Positions 53,030 through 62,115 of a DNA stretch of 64,000 nucleotides are shown here, in pieces (positions within the stretch are counted from its first letter, which is position 1; each line of letters opens with the position of its first letter). The DNA is from Aestuariibacter sp. GTDB taxonomy: Bacteria > Pseudomonadota > Gammaproteobacteria > Enterobacterales > Alteromonadaceae. The translations under genes were made by a program, and so were the position numbers. The stretch covers positions 1,697,960 through 1,761,959 of the forward strand of contig CP051238.1 of NCBI GenBank assembly GCA_017794925.1, written 5' to 3'. The notes under the pieces are model-generated. The model had not been told where the DNA came from, ran no database searches, and saw nothing but the letters and a program-made list of their open reading frames with translations.

Positions 53030-54457
53030 ATGTTTGCCATTCTGAATCGCCGTTTGCGTTTTACTGTGCTTGCCGTTGCGCTGTGTTGCCCGATTAAACT
53101 CATGGCGCAGCCTGATTTGAAGGCCGATACTTTTGTGCACCTGTTTGAATGGCGCTGGCCTGATATCGCGAAAGAATGTGAGGATTTTCTTGGACCGAAT
53201 GGCTACAAAGCCGTGCAGGTATCGCCGCCAAGTGAACACCGGGCTGGGCCCCAATGGTGGACGCGATATCAGCCTGTGAGTTATGAATTAACCAGTCGCA
53301 GCGGCGATCGTGCTGAATTCATCGATATGGTACAGCGATGTAAAGCGGTTGGTGTGGATATCTTCGTTGATGCGGTGATCAATCATATGGCTGCAGGAAG
53401 CGGCGAAAGTCTCACAGGAACCAGATTCAAAAGAAAACACTTCCCAGACTACAAACCTGAGGATTTCCATCGCAACTGCGGCATTACTAATTACCGCGAT
53501 CGTAACAATGTCCAACAATGTGAGTTGGTCGGACTGGCCGATTTAAAAACTGAAGCCCCGACGGTGCAAACGCGCATTGCAGCATATTTGACTGACCTGG
53601 TAAATATTGGTGTCGCTGGATTTCGAATAGACGCATCCAAGCACATGCCCGCAGATGACATAAAGCAGATTCTGACACGGGTAAAAGGCGAGCACTGGGT
53701 CTTTCAGGAAGTCATCGACCAGGGCGGTGAGCCCATTCGGGCTTCGGAATATACCGGGAATGGTGCTGTTACTGAATTTAACTATTCTTTGGCAATCGGG
53801 GCCGCATTTGGGAATGGAGAGTTAGCCTCACTGCCCGAAGTCATTGGCGCTGACGCGTGGCTGGCGTCAAATGACGCGGTAGTCTTTGTCGATAATCATG
53901 ACAATCAACGCGGACATGGCGGTGGCGGTCATGTGGTTACTTTTGCAGATGAACGCCTTTACGATTTAGCCAATGTATTCATGCTGAGCTGGCCTTATGG
54001 TTATCCTAAAGTCATGTCCAGTTATGACTTCCACGGTGATACGGATGCGGGCCCGCCGGCTCAAGATGTTCATTCAAACAGTAAACTGGCATGCTTTGGC
54101 GACAGTTGGCAGTGTGAGCACAGGCGTCCTTATATCGCGGGTGCAGTGGACTTCCGGCGCCAAACTGCATCGCAATCTACCGTAACCAATTGGTGGGACA
54201 ACGGCAGAGATCAGATTGCGTTTGGGCGTGGCGATGCCGGGTTTGTGGTCATTAATCGCAGCCAGTCGATGTTACAAAAGTCATTGTCTACGTCATTGCC
54301 CGCCGGACGGTACTGCAATGTACTGAACAAAGACGTTGACCTAAAAAGCCGTGACTGTGCTGGCAATATTATTGAAATTAATGCGGCAGGCGAGGCAGAA
54401 ATTATGTTACCTGCAATGAGTGCAATAGCCATACATCATCACGCAAAACTGCCGTAA
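53030..54457 (+). CDS. amyA: Secreted chloride-dependent alpha-amylase (GH13)
   Basis: A protein of about 475 residues very close to the cold-active alpha-amylase of Pseudoalteromonas haloplanktis, which resembles animal enzymes: FVHLFEWRWPDIAKECE, GYKAVQVSPPSEHRAGPQWWTRYQPVSYEL (in part), DVFVDNHDN-type ends. Catalytic residues are Asp201 (FRIDASKH), Glu227 (FQEVIDQGGE) and Asp291 (VDNHDNQRG). The chloride ligands Arg (in FRID), Asn (in VDNHDN) and Lys (in YGYPKVMSSYDF) are present. A signal peptide ends near LMAQ. It hydrolyses starch or glycogen outside the cell. The ATG at 53030 is chosen; codons further upstream lack a site. No maltodextrin uptake genes are adjacent. Confidence 0.94.
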   Translation: MFAILNRRLRFTVLAVALCCPIKLMAQPDLKADTFVHLFEWRWPDIAKECEDFLGPNGYKAVQVSPPSEHRAGPQWWTRYQPVSYELTSRSGDRAEFIDMVQRCKAVGVDIFVDAVINHMAAGSGESLTGTRFKRKHFPDYKPEDFHRNCGITNYRDRNNVQQCELVGLADLKTEAPTVQTRIAAYLTDLVNIGVAGFRIDASKHMPADDIKQILTRVKGEHWVFQEVIDQGGEPIRASEYTGNGAVTEFNYSLAIGAAFGNGELASLPEVIGADAWLASNDAVVFVDNHDNQRGHGGGGHVVTFADERLYDLANVFMLSWPYGYPKVMSSYDFHGDTDAGPPAQDVHSNSKLACFGDSWQCEHRRPYIAGAVDFRRQTASQSTVTNWWDNGRDQIAFGRGDAGFVVINRSQSMLQKSLSTSLPAGRYCNVLNKDVDLKSRDCAGNIIEINAAGEAEIMLPAMSAIAIHHHAKLP

Positions 54458-54488
54458 TTGATACGGCGAACACGTTGGAATTAATAAC

Positions 54489-55199
54489 ATGTTAAACACT
54501 TATTCTCTGACCAATAAAGTCGCTATTGTCACCGGTGGTGGCAAAGGTTTGGGGCGAACCATTACCGAATGTTTACTGGCGCAGGGTATGTCGGTAGCGA
54601 TATGCGGACGTACGGAAAATACGATTTCAGATACCATTGACGATTTGTCGCAACACTATGGTGAGCGGATTTGGGGAGCGATATGTGATGTCAGTTGCGC
54701 TCAACAAACAGAGGATTTCGTTAAACAAGTGAAAAACCGGTTTGGTGATATACACGTGTTAATTAATAACAGTGGTTTTGGCAAGGAAACCCGGGTGTGG
54801 GAAACCTCGGAATCTGATTGGGATGACGTCATGGATACCAATGTTAAAGGGGCATTCCTGATGTGCAAATATACTGTTCCTGCCATGATTGCTAATCGCG
54901 AGGGGTATATTATCAATATTGCGTCGCAAGCGGCTCTGAATGGCTATGCTAATGCCGGTGTGTATTGTGCCTCTAAATTTGCCATGGTGGGGTTAGGCAA
55001 AGCGTTGCAGGAAGAAGTGCGGGAGTATGGCATCCATGTTCATTCGCTGAATCCGGCATTAATACAGTCAGGTAAACTGCCTGATGAACCCATCGATTCC
55101 GGTCTGATTCAAAACGACGATATAGCGGACATGATTGTTTACTTGCTTCGACAGCCCCGCAGATTAAAAATCGACAATATTGGATTGTGGGGTTTTTAG
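54489..55199 (+). CDS. Short-chain dehydrogenase/reductase
   Basis: A 236-residue classical SDR. Cofactor motif: VTGGGKGLGRT (TGxxxGxG). Also VLINNSGFG (NNAG variant with Ser) and the catalytic triad Ser in INIASQAALNG and Tyr/Lys in YCASKFA. The chain is somewhat short at the C-terminus (LRQPRRLKIDNIGLWGF). Substrate unknown; FabG-like or 3-ketoacyl reductase proteins share this pattern. It lies 31 bases after the amylase gene, which may be chance or a read-through unit. The gap to the GGDEF gene is about 160 bases. Confidence 0.88.
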   Translation: MLNTYSLTNKVAIVTGGGKGLGRTITECLLAQGMSVAICGRTENTISDTIDDLSQHYGERIWGAICDVSCAQQTEDFVKQVKNRFGDIHVLINNSGFGKETRVWETSESDWDDVMDTNVKGAFLMCKYTVPAMIANREGYIINIASQAALNGYANAGVYCASKFAMVGLGKALQEEVREYGIHVHSLNPALIQSGKLPDEPIDSGLIQNDDIADMIVYLLRQPRRLKIDNIGLWGF

Positions 55200-55357
55200 C
55201 CAAAAGTTGTAGAAATAGCCTTGAAATTTTACATCCTTGAGCGCAGTATGTTTGTAATGCGCGATACCAAAGTGTGACGTTGACTATGTTTGGCTTAGCC
55301 ATTTTGAATACAGCGTAATTCGTAAATTTGCTAAATCACCTAGTGAGGGATGCACTA

Positions 55358-56875
55358 GTGTCCATGTCTTCCGGCATTAAAAAATCTCTGACTTCCGTTA
55401 GCCGACGCGAAGGGCGCTCGCTCACCGTGTTAGCTATTGTGTTGTTTCTCCTATTCGACTTTATTGCCCTGTCTTTAAACGTTTGGTTGTCTTATCGCAT
55501 TGAGCAACAGGCGATCAATATTAACCTGTCCGGCCGTCAGCGTATGTTGAGTCAGCGGATGGTCAAAACCTTATTATTAATGGATAAATCGGCCAGTGAC
55601 GAACAACGTTATACGGAGCACTTAGAAGAGTTGCGCGATACGTTTGACAGGTTTGAGTTCACACTGGATGCGTTCCACAGAGGAGGTCGCACGCTTTCAG
55701 CCGAATCACAAATGATTGAGGTTGAGCCGCTCACCAGTGAAGCAACACGGGCCATTATCAATCAGGCATTACTTGAATGGGCACCGCTCAGACAGAAAAT
55801 TCGTCAGTTGATAGGACGTGAGTTTGACACCTTGTTGCTTCAGCAAGCCAATGATGTTGCACAAAGAAAAAACCTGACGTTATTGGCCTTAATGAACGCC
55901 CTTACCGTAGAACTCGAACACGAAACACAAGATGAGGCCCAGCGGATTCGTTTCTTCCAGGGGGTGGCGTTTCTGATGGCCTTAATTAACTTTACTGTTG
56001 CCATTATCCTGTACCGTCTTCGAGTGAGGAAAGCCCATCACACATTGGATCTGGTCGACAATATTATGAATCGGATCGCCACAGGCATTGTGGTCGTGGA
56101 TGACAGTGGCACCATTGTTCGAGCCAATAGCGTGATGGCCAAAATGAGTGGATTTCCAGCCTCTGAGTTACTCAATAAGAAACTGTCGACATTGCTGGTA
56201 GAGCATGACGGTATGACCTTTGGCTTGAAAAAGCAGGGGGAACGTTATCATTGTAAAATTGAAATCAGTAAGGTGTCATTGAATAATAAGCCTGCTACTG
56301 TATACACGGTAATTGACGATTCCGTTACCGTAGCCCAACAGCAAGAACTTACTATGCTGGCTTATCATGACCAGCTAACCAACTTACCAAACAGGCACCT
56401 TTTCAAAGATCGACTTGATTTAGAGCTCAAACACTCAAACCGTCGTGGCGAAAAGATGGCGGTGCTGTTTATTGACCTTAATGGTTTTAAAGATGTCAAC
56501 GACCAATACGGCCACAAATTTGGTGACTTATTGTTGGGGCGTGTTGCTGTGCGGATGTGCGATGCGGTCAGAGAATCAGATACGGTTGCCCGAATTGGCG
56601 GTGACGAATTTACATTGCTGCTCACCGACATTACCACCTACGACCAATGCAAATCATTGGTGGAAAAAATACTTCACGAAATATGCAAGCCGTACCTTAT
56701 TCAGGACATTGTGGTCGAGATTGGGGCCAGTATTGGGGTGTCCTGTTTCCCTGATGATGCGAATAACGATGCCGATTTAGTTAGCCTTGCAGACAAAGCG
56801 ATGTATCAGTCGAAGGCCAGTGGCGAAAGTCGCATTACTTTCGCCAGCGAGTGGTATACCGATAAAGACTCATGA
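55358..56875 (+). CDS. Membrane diguanylate cyclase with PilJ-type sensor
   Basis: A protein of about 505 residues. The GTG at 55358, eight bases after GAGGG, is the best start; an ATG two codons later is the alternative. Two membrane helices (about 22-45 and 205-225) enclose a periplasmic PilJ/type IV-pili-like nitrate-sensor-type domain (INLSGRQRMLSQRMVKTLLL). A PAS domain (~245-335) and a full GGDEF domain with GGDEF at 414-418 follow, with the inhibitory RxxD site (RESD) 5 residues before it. It should make cyclic-di-GMP with product inhibition. The last 3 codons abut the convergent ppiase stop (6-base overlap). Confidence 0.92.
   Translation: MSMSSGIKKSLTSVSRREGRSLTVLAIVLFLLFDFIALSLNVWLSYRIEQQAININLSGRQRMLSQRMVKTLLLMDKSASDEQRYTEHLEELRDTFDRFEFTLDAFHRGGRTLSAESQMIEVEPLTSEATRAIINQALLEWAPLRQKIRQLIGREFDTLLLQQANDVAQRKNLTLLALMNALTVELEHETQDEAQRIRFFQGVAFLMALINFTVAIILYRLRVRKAHHTLDLVDNIMNRIATGIVVVDDSGTIVRANSVMAKMSGFPASELLNKKLSTLLVEHDGMTFGLKKQGERYHCKIEISKVSLNNKPATVYTVIDDSVTVAQQQELTMLAYHDQLTNLPNRHLFKDRLDLELKHSNRRGEKMAVLFIDLNGFKDVNDQYGHKFGDLLLGRVAVRMCDAVRESDTVARIGGDEFTLLLTDITTYDQCKSLVEKILHEICKPYLIQDIVVEIGASIGVSCFPDDANNDADLVSLADKAMYQSKASGESRITFASEWYTDKDS
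56822..56845. repeat. Perfect 9-bp inverted repeat at convergent gene ends
   Basis: GGCGAAAGT and ACTTTCGCC flank a 6-base loop inside the 3' end of the GGDEF coding region, 25 bases past the ppiase stop on the other strand. It could form a hairpin ending the minus-strand transcript, but no T-run follows. Confidence 0.5.
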
Positions 56876-57469
56876 CTCCGGCAGTATGGTCGCTTTATGC
56901 AGGATGATGGGCTCTACAGGGGCGTCTGCAAATCCTAGCAAGGCTTTGTATTCCGTTTCTACCTCGCCCATTGCGTCTACAACTTCATAGCCTTCAACAA
57001 CGGATCCAAAAACCGTGTATCCCCAGTTTCTGCCAGGATCCAGACTGTCGTTATCGTCCAAATTAAAGAAAAATTGACGGGTTGCAGTGTGTGGATCATT
57101 CTGACGAGCCATGGCAACAGAATACAGCGTGTTTTTTAAACCATTGCCTGACTCGTTATAGATTTCCGGATACGAAGGCTTTTCATCGAAGTCGACGGTA
57201 TAGCCGCCGCCCTGCACAACAAACGCAGGCACTACGCGATGGAAGATGGTCTCCTCATAGCTGCGTTTGTCCACGTAACGCAGAAAGTTATTCACGGTAA
57301 TTGGCGCTTTGCGACGATCCAATTCGATAACAATGTCACCCATTGATGTCTCAAGCTTTACCTTAGGATAATAATTATCGGGTTGGATTTGTGAACCGTC
57401 GTCGGCTTTTTTAGCAGCGAATGCTGGCACAGAGACTAAGGCAATACACAATAATAAAGTTCTAAGCAT
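56870..57469 (-). CDS. ppiA: Periplasmic cyclophilin-type peptidyl-prolyl isomerase
   Basis: A 199-residue protein with a signal peptide (MLRTLLLCIALVSVPAFAA). Cyclophilin core: VKLETSMGDIVIELDRRKAPITVNNFL (in part), FHRVVPAFVVQGGG (catalytic Arg in FHRV, Gln in VQGG), FFFNLDDNDSLDP and YTVFGSVVEGYEVVDAM. It catalyses cis-trans proline isomerisation in periplasmic folding. It starts 9 bases after rlmG on the minus strand, so the two share a transcript. Calling it PpiA rests on export and length; function is secure, orthology likely. Confidence 0.92.
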   Translation of the reverse strand: MLRTLLLCIALVSVPAFAAKKADDGSQIQPDNYYPKVKLETSMGDIVIELDRRKAPITVNNFLRYVDKRSYEETIFHRVVPAFVVQGGGYTVDFDEKPSYPEIYNESGNGLKNTLYSVAMARQNDPHTATRQFFFNLDDNDSLDPGRNWGYTVFGSVVEGYEVVDAMGEVETEYKALLGFADAPVEPIILHKATILPES

Positions 57470-57478
57470 GGGGTTTCC

Positions 57479-58639
57479 TTATCGTTTTGCTGCGCTGTAA
57501 ATGACAAATTTTCGGTCGTTGGCAAGGGTTTTTACGCCCCCAAACAAGCGCTTAAGCTTAGGGTAATAATCTAAATGTCGATTGGCTACCACAATGAGAT
57601 GGCCGCCTTTGTTAAGCAGTTCATAGGCATCGTGGAACATTTGCCATGCGATGTGATCGGTAATCGCGTTTTGCTGGTGAAAGGGGGGATTACAAAATAC
57701 TTTCGTTACGACGGGTTTAGTCGGTTGGTTGAGTAATGATTCCAGGCAGTTACTGGCAACAAAGGTGCATTGATTCAGGTGCTCTGGAAAATTAGCCGCC
57801 ACATTTTCTTTTGCGGACTCAACGGCCATGAGGGACTCATCAACAAAGGTCACTGAGCATTGCGGGGCTAACGCCAGTGCATTAAGCCCTAGTACACCGT
57901 TACCACAGCCTAAATCCACAATGTGATCATGACCTGCAACGGTCATGTGTTCGAGTAATAACCTGGCACCTATGTCCAGTGACTGGCGAGAAAATACATT
58001 CGCGTGATTACTAACTGATACACTTTGCCCGGTTGCCAGCTTGCAAGACCAGCGCGTTGGATATGGTGACTTATCCGCTTGGCTGGTTTTTCCCGAATCG
58101 GGGGTGCAGAATATTAACCGGGACTTCTTTTTGGCTAAAGAGGTGCTCGTTGGGCCGACATATTTTTCGAATAATTCCAGCACGCCACGTGTAACCGATT
58201 TTACCTTGCCAGCCGCTACAATTCGGGTTTCAGCGGTAACGATACTGCTGAGCTGTATCAGTTGATGCTCAAGTAATGCCAGCGTGCGTGGAATTTTAAT
58301 GATGACCAGGGTCGGCGAGTTAGGTAACGCTGTCAGGCAATCCAACGTTTCAATCTGATTGCATTCGTTGGCATGCAGATTTTCACTCAATGACAAGCGT
58401 GCAACCGTGGAGTCGCTTACCCATGTCGGAGTCTGTTCTGCGTAAAACGTGCCCAGTGATCCAAAATCATCGTTCATGATTATCCATGGCTGAGCCTCCG
58501 GAACTAATTGCTCTGCCGATAAGTGTTCGATAAGCAGTTCGTCAGCGCTGTCCCAGGCTTGCAGACTCTTATGTTGGTGTTTAGCCGGATAACGGATCAA
58601 CGTTAGTTGCCGGTCAAATAGTGTAAACTTTGTGTTCAT
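57479..58639 (-). CDS. rlmG: 23S rRNA m2G1835 methyltransferase RlmG
   Basis: A 386-residue enzyme methylating N2 of G1835 in 23S rRNA. The N-terminal half is a degenerate, catalytically dead methyltransferase domain; the C-terminal half is active, with IVDLGCGNGVLGLNAL (SAM motif), FVDESLMAVESA and NPPFHQQNAITDHIAWQMF (catalytic NPPF). The end VANRHLDYYPKLKRLFGG matches E. coli RlmG closely and separates it from RsmC, which shares NPPF. It is divergent from the AlkB-like gene with almost no space between start codons, and is followed by ppiA. Confidence 0.94.
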   Translation of the reverse strand: MNTKFTLFDRQLTLIRYPAKHQHKSLQAWDSADELLIEHLSAEQLVPEAQPWIIMNDDFGSLGTFYAEQTPTWVSDSTVARLSLSENLHANECNQIETLDCLTALPNSPTLVIIKIPRTLALLEHQLIQLSSIVTAETRIVAAGKVKSVTRGVLELFEKYVGPTSTSLAKKKSRLIFCTPDSGKTSQADKSPYPTRWSCKLATGQSVSVSNHANVFSRQSLDIGARLLLEHMTVAGHDHIVDLGCGNGVLGLNALALAPQCSVTFVDESLMAVESAKENVAANFPEHLNQCTFVASNCLESLLNQPTKPVVTKVFCNPPFHQQNAITDHIAWQMFHDAYELLNKGGHLIVVANRHLDYYPKLKRLFGGVKTLANDRKFVIYSAAKR

Positions 58640-58668
58640 GAACGCATTTTATCTTGGTGTTGATTATT

Positions 58669-59295
58669 GTGCAGTCTGATTTATTTCACGATCCGAGCCA
58701 GGGGCTTCAGGCTTTGCCGCTAAATGATGGCCGGGTGAGCTATCAGTCAGACTGGCTGTCTGAGCCGCAAGCAACTGCACTTAATAAAGCATTGCAGCAA
58801 AGCTTGCCATGGCGGCAGGATACTATCAAATTGTACGGCAAATCGGTATTGATTCCACGTCTTCAAAGCTGGCATGGGGCGTCACATTGTGAGTACACCT
58901 ATTCCGGTCTTCGAATGAAGCCATTACCCATTCCTCCGGCTTTGGTCGCTATACAAAAACGTCTTGAAAATGAATTACAAGCGCCGTTTAACTGTGTACT
59001 GGCGAATTGGTATCGCGATGGACAGGATGGCATGGGCTTTCATGCTGATGATGAGCCTGAACTGGGGCCTGAGCCGGTGATTGCATCTGTTTCCTTAGGC
59101 GCAGAGCGCAAGTTTAGTTTTAAACATTTACCTACCGGCGAACGCACGGACATTCAACTGGCCAACGGCAGTTTGCTGGTGATGGCTGGCAAGACGCAAC
59201 GCTTTTATCACCATGGTCTTAGCAAGACGCGCAAACGCATTGATGGTAGAATTAACCTTACATTTCGTTATATTTCACTCGACTTATGCAAGTAA
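58669..59295 (+). CDS. AlkB-like 2-oxoglutarate-dependent dioxygenase
   Basis: A protein of about 208 residues of the Fe(II)/2-oxoglutarate AlkB family. Iron ligands: His and Asp in MGFHADDEPELG, the second His in RFYHHGLSKTRKR. The 2-oxoglutarate-binding arginines lie in KRIDGRINLTFRY. PRLQSWHGA and YTYSGLRMKPLPIP match AlkB homologs that repair alkylated bases. The start is uncertain: GTG 58669 is used here, TTG 58654 and GTG 58657 are alternatives, and no clear ribosome site is seen. It overlaps bolA by 10 bases downstream and shares a tiny divergent region with rlmG. Confidence 0.88.
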   Translation: MQSDLFHDPSQGLQALPLNDGRVSYQSDWLSEPQATALNKALQQSLPWRQDTIKLYGKSVLIPRLQSWHGASHCEYTYSGLRMKPLPIPPALVAIQKRLENELQAPFNCVLANWYRDGQDGMGFHADDEPELGPEPVIASVSLGAERKFSFKHLPTGERTDIQLANGSLLVMAGKTQRFYHHGLSKTRKRIDGRINLTFRYISLDLCK

Positions 59296-59603
59296 ACGCT
59301 TTTATTGAATCGCAACTTACAGAACATCTACAGCCAGTTTACCTTGAGATTCTGGACGAAAGTCATCAGCACAATGTCGCTCCTGGGGCGCAGAGTCACT
59401 TTAAGGTGACGATTGTTACCGAGGCGTTCACTGGTCAGCGTTTAATAGGCCGACACCGCCAGGTAAATGCTTTACTGGCCGATGCGTTAGCAGGGCCGGT
59501 TCACGCGCTGGCACTGCATACATACACTCCCGAAGAATGGACTGCTCGTGGTGAGCAATCTATTGCATCACCAGCGTGTCGGGGCGGCAGCAAGTTAGGT
59601 TAG
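59286..59603 (+). CDS. bolA: BolA family protein
   Basis: A 105-residue BolA-type regulator. The stretch LEILDESHQHNVAPGAQSHFKVTIVTEAFTGQRLIGRHRQVNALLADAL (in part) contains the helix-turn-helix-like BolA core and the conserved His used for [2Fe-2S] coordination with monothiol glutaredoxin. BolA acts in iron-sulfur trafficking and in stationary-phase morphology and biofilm control. It overlaps the AlkB-like gene by 10 bases (coupled translation) and ends 17 bases from the convergent carrier gene. Confidence 0.92.
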   Translation: MQVNAFIESQLTEHLQPVYLEILDESHQHNVAPGAQSHFKVTIVTEAFTGQRLIGRHRQVNALLADALAGPVHALALHTYTPEEWTARGEQSIASPACRGGSKLG

Positions 59604-59620
59604 TTGCAGTCTAATAAGCC

Positions 59621-60565
59621 CTAAAGCAGGTTACGCGATGCCAGTACATCAAATGCAATAATGGTGACTGGCAATGACAGTAACGTTGTCACGGCAATAA
59701 TGCTTGCTGCGAGTCGATGATCACCGCCCAAACTCCTTACCATTACGTAACTGGCCGCAGCGGTTGGTGAAATTGCCATGAGTAATACGATCCCCAGTGA
59801 CATGCCCGTCAACCCTGAAAAATAGGCCAGGCCCACCATTACCGCAGGATAAAAGACACACTTACTCAGGGTACTCAAAGAGATATTAAACCAGTCGTCG
59901 CTGAACGAGCGGAATTGAAGTGACGCTCCCGTACATAGCAACGCCAACGGCAAGGTCAACTGGGCAAAGTATTTACCTGTGGTTACGGCTATCTCTGGTA
60001 ACGACCAGCTAAAGTATGAAAACGGCAACGCACAGCAAATAGCAATGATAAGCGGATTCTTCACAATACCGGAAAGCTGTTTTGTAAGTGAACGCTTACC
60101 TTCCTGATAGAAGTTTAAAACAAATACACTCAGTATGTTAAACAGGATAGTAACCAGGCCTAAATACACGGATGCCGCTGCCAGCCCATCGCTGCCATAT
60201 GTATTTGCGCAGTAGGCTAATCCGATTATTCCCATGTTCGCACGAAAGCCACCTTGGGTAACTACGCCCTTGGCGTCCGGATTCGCAACCAGGGTGTGAC
60301 TCACGCCCATCAGCAACAAAAAATAACCCAGTGTACCAATCAGGCCTATACCGATAAGCAGCGGGTTTGCAGCATGACTAAAATCAGCTTGGCTAATAGA
60401 CAAAAATAGCAGGGCAGGTAAGGCAACGGTAAACACCAGCTTTGAACCCGTGGCGACAAAGTTGTCATTAATCAGCTTTACGCGGATTAGGATGTTACCC
60501 ATAACCAGTAAGGCTAATACGGGTCCGATAACGGAAATAGCAAAATCAACAGTAGAGGATTGCAT
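59621..60565 (-). CDS. AEC family (auxin efflux carrier-type) transporter
   Basis: A 314-residue inner-membrane protein with about ten hydrophobic helices (for example VIGPVLALLVMGNILI, LVFTVALPALLFLSI, ILLMAISPTAAASYVMV, LLSLPVTIIAFDVL). The two-part pattern with a central polar loop and the SPTAAASYVMVRSLGGD segment in the C-terminal half fit the bile/arsenite/riboflavin-like AEC family (PF03547). Members export organic acids (malonate, malate) or amino-acid-like compounds. The substrate is not inferable. Monocistronic; 209 bases without features separate it from the next divergent gene. Confidence 0.9.
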   Translation of the reverse strand: MQSSTVDFAISVIGPVLALLVMGNILIRVKLINDNFVATGSKLVFTVALPALLFLSISQADFSHAANPLLIGIGLIGTLGYFLLLMGVSHTLVANPDAKGVVTQGGFRANMGIIGLAYCANTYGSDGLAAASVYLGLVTILFNILSVFVLNFYQEGKRSLTKQLSGIVKNPLIIAICCALPFSYFSWSLPEIAVTTGKYFAQLTLPLALLCTGASLQFRSFSDDWFNISLSTLSKCVFYPAVMVGLAYFSGLTGMSLGIVLLMAISPTAAASYVMVRSLGGDHRLAASIIAVTTLLSLPVTIIAFDVLASRNLL

Positions 60566-60774
60566 GGGAAGATTGGAAGTTTAGCTACGAAGTTCGTCTA
60601 GTTTATCACCAAAGCCCGTCGTTATCATTGCAGCCTATGGCAATTAATCGTTAATACAGCACATTGATTTATCGTATTTATTTGCAGTTCAACGAAGAAA
60701 GGTAGTTGTATATATAGACATATATGGCGAATTGCGTGATGTTATAAAGTATCAATTTCAAAAGGGAATCAAAA

Positions 60775-62088
60775 ATGCAGAGCCGTCGTCAACTCTTAAA
60801 AACCATCACCACACTCTCGATAGGGGGATTATCTCAGTCGGTTTTTGCCGGTAGTGCAGGTAATCAGTTGACCGGGCTTACTGACTTACTTCATACCACT
60901 ACGTCACCTGACGAGGTAGCTAAAGATGAAGCTTTCTGGAAGAAGGTCGCGGCTTACTATCAGAAAGGTACCGACACCATCAATCTGGAACAAGGCTATT
61001 GGGGGAAAATGGCGTTGCCGGTTGAGGCCGAGTACATTCGGCTTACCAAAAAGATAAACCAGGAGATGTCCTGGTACGCCAGAAAGTATTGGGCAGAAGA
61101 TTTTAAACAAGTGAAGCATACTGTGGCTGCTGCATTAGGCGCTGAGGTAAATGAAATTGCGTTAACCCGAAATGCTACCGAGTCCTTTGTGAATTTGATA
61201 ACACAATACAAAGGATTACAGAAGCAGGACGCCGTGTTGTGGGCCGATGTGGATTACCCGAGCTTTCAGCGAATGATGCAATGGCTGGCCGATGAACACA
61301 GTGTCGAGGGCATCGAGTTGTCACTGCCTGCATCCGGGAACAAACAAGACTACATTGATGCTTATGCCAACATCTTCGAAAAACACCCCAACCTAAAGCT
61401 GATGCTGTTAACGCATACCAGCAACCAGCATGGTTTAACCTTACCGGTAAAAGAGATTGCGGCATTAGCTAAGTCTAAAGGCATTGATGTGATTTGTGAC
61501 TGCGCCCAATCCTGGGGGCTGGTGAACTTTCAAATGGATGATCTGGGTGTCGATTGGGCAGTGTTTAATTTACATAAATGGATAGGTTCGCCGGTTGGCG
61601 TGGGCGCGTTGTATATGAGAACCGGTACACTGGACCGCGTATCACCTTTTCCTGGAGAGGCTGAGGGTAATGAGTCGGTACAAAATCGTGTGCACATTGC
61701 AACGTCAGACTTTGCCTCGTTTCTCGCCGTTCCTGATGCTATCGCCTTTCACTTTGCCATTGGGGGTGAAAACAAAGCAGAGCGATTGAGATATCTACGA
61801 AGTCGCTGGGTGAGTGTAGCGAATAAACTGCCCAATATTGAAGTGTTAGGTGCACAGGATCAGGATTGTGCTTCAGGCATGGGCGGTTTCCGAATTAAAG
61901 GGCAAACCACCAAGGAACAGGTATCAGCACTTCAACAACGTCTGGAAAATGAGTTTGCTGTATTTACTGTCGTTCGTAAGGACCTGGCAAGTGGCTGCAA
62001 TATTCGGGTAACCCCTCAGGTGTTTACTACACCGGATGAAATAGACACGTTTGCTAATGCGCTGATTGCCATAGATAAGGCGTTGTAG
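60775..62088 (+). CDS. Exported class V aminotransferase-fold PLP protein
   Basis: A 437-residue PLP enzyme with a Tat-like signal (MQSRRQLLKTITTLSIGG...SVFAG). The internal aldimine Lys268 is in VFNLHKWIGSPVGVGALYM, with Asp in VICDCAQSWG stacking on the cofactor. Overall it resembles isopenicillin N epimerase-like class V aminotransferases (LTRNATESFVNLI, YPSFQRMMQWLADE). Export with bound PLP through Tat is consistent with the folding of such proteins. The reaction is unknown; candidates are racemase, desulfurase or lyase activity on exported amino acids. AAAAGGG precedes the ATG. Next is a convergent two-gene unit. Confidence 0.85.
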   Translation: MQSRRQLLKTITTLSIGGLSQSVFAGSAGNQLTGLTDLLHTTTSPDEVAKDEAFWKKVAAYYQKGTDTINLEQGYWGKMALPVEAEYIRLTKKINQEMSWYARKYWAEDFKQVKHTVAAALGAEVNEIALTRNATESFVNLITQYKGLQKQDAVLWADVDYPSFQRMMQWLADEHSVEGIELSLPASGNKQDYIDAYANIFEKHPNLKLMLLTHTSNQHGLTLPVKEIAALAKSKGIDVICDCAQSWGLVNFQMDDLGVDWAVFNLHKWIGSPVGVGALYMRTGTLDRVSPFPGEAEGNESVQNRVHIATSDFASFLAVPDAIAFHFAIGGENKAERLRYLRSRWVSVANKLPNIEVLGAQDQDCASGMGGFRIKGQTTKEQVSALQQRLENEFAVFTVVRKDLASGCNIRVTPQVFTTPDEIDTFANALIAIDKAL

Positions 62089-62115
62089 TTGATTAACTCC
62101 GGACGATACAGGTGG

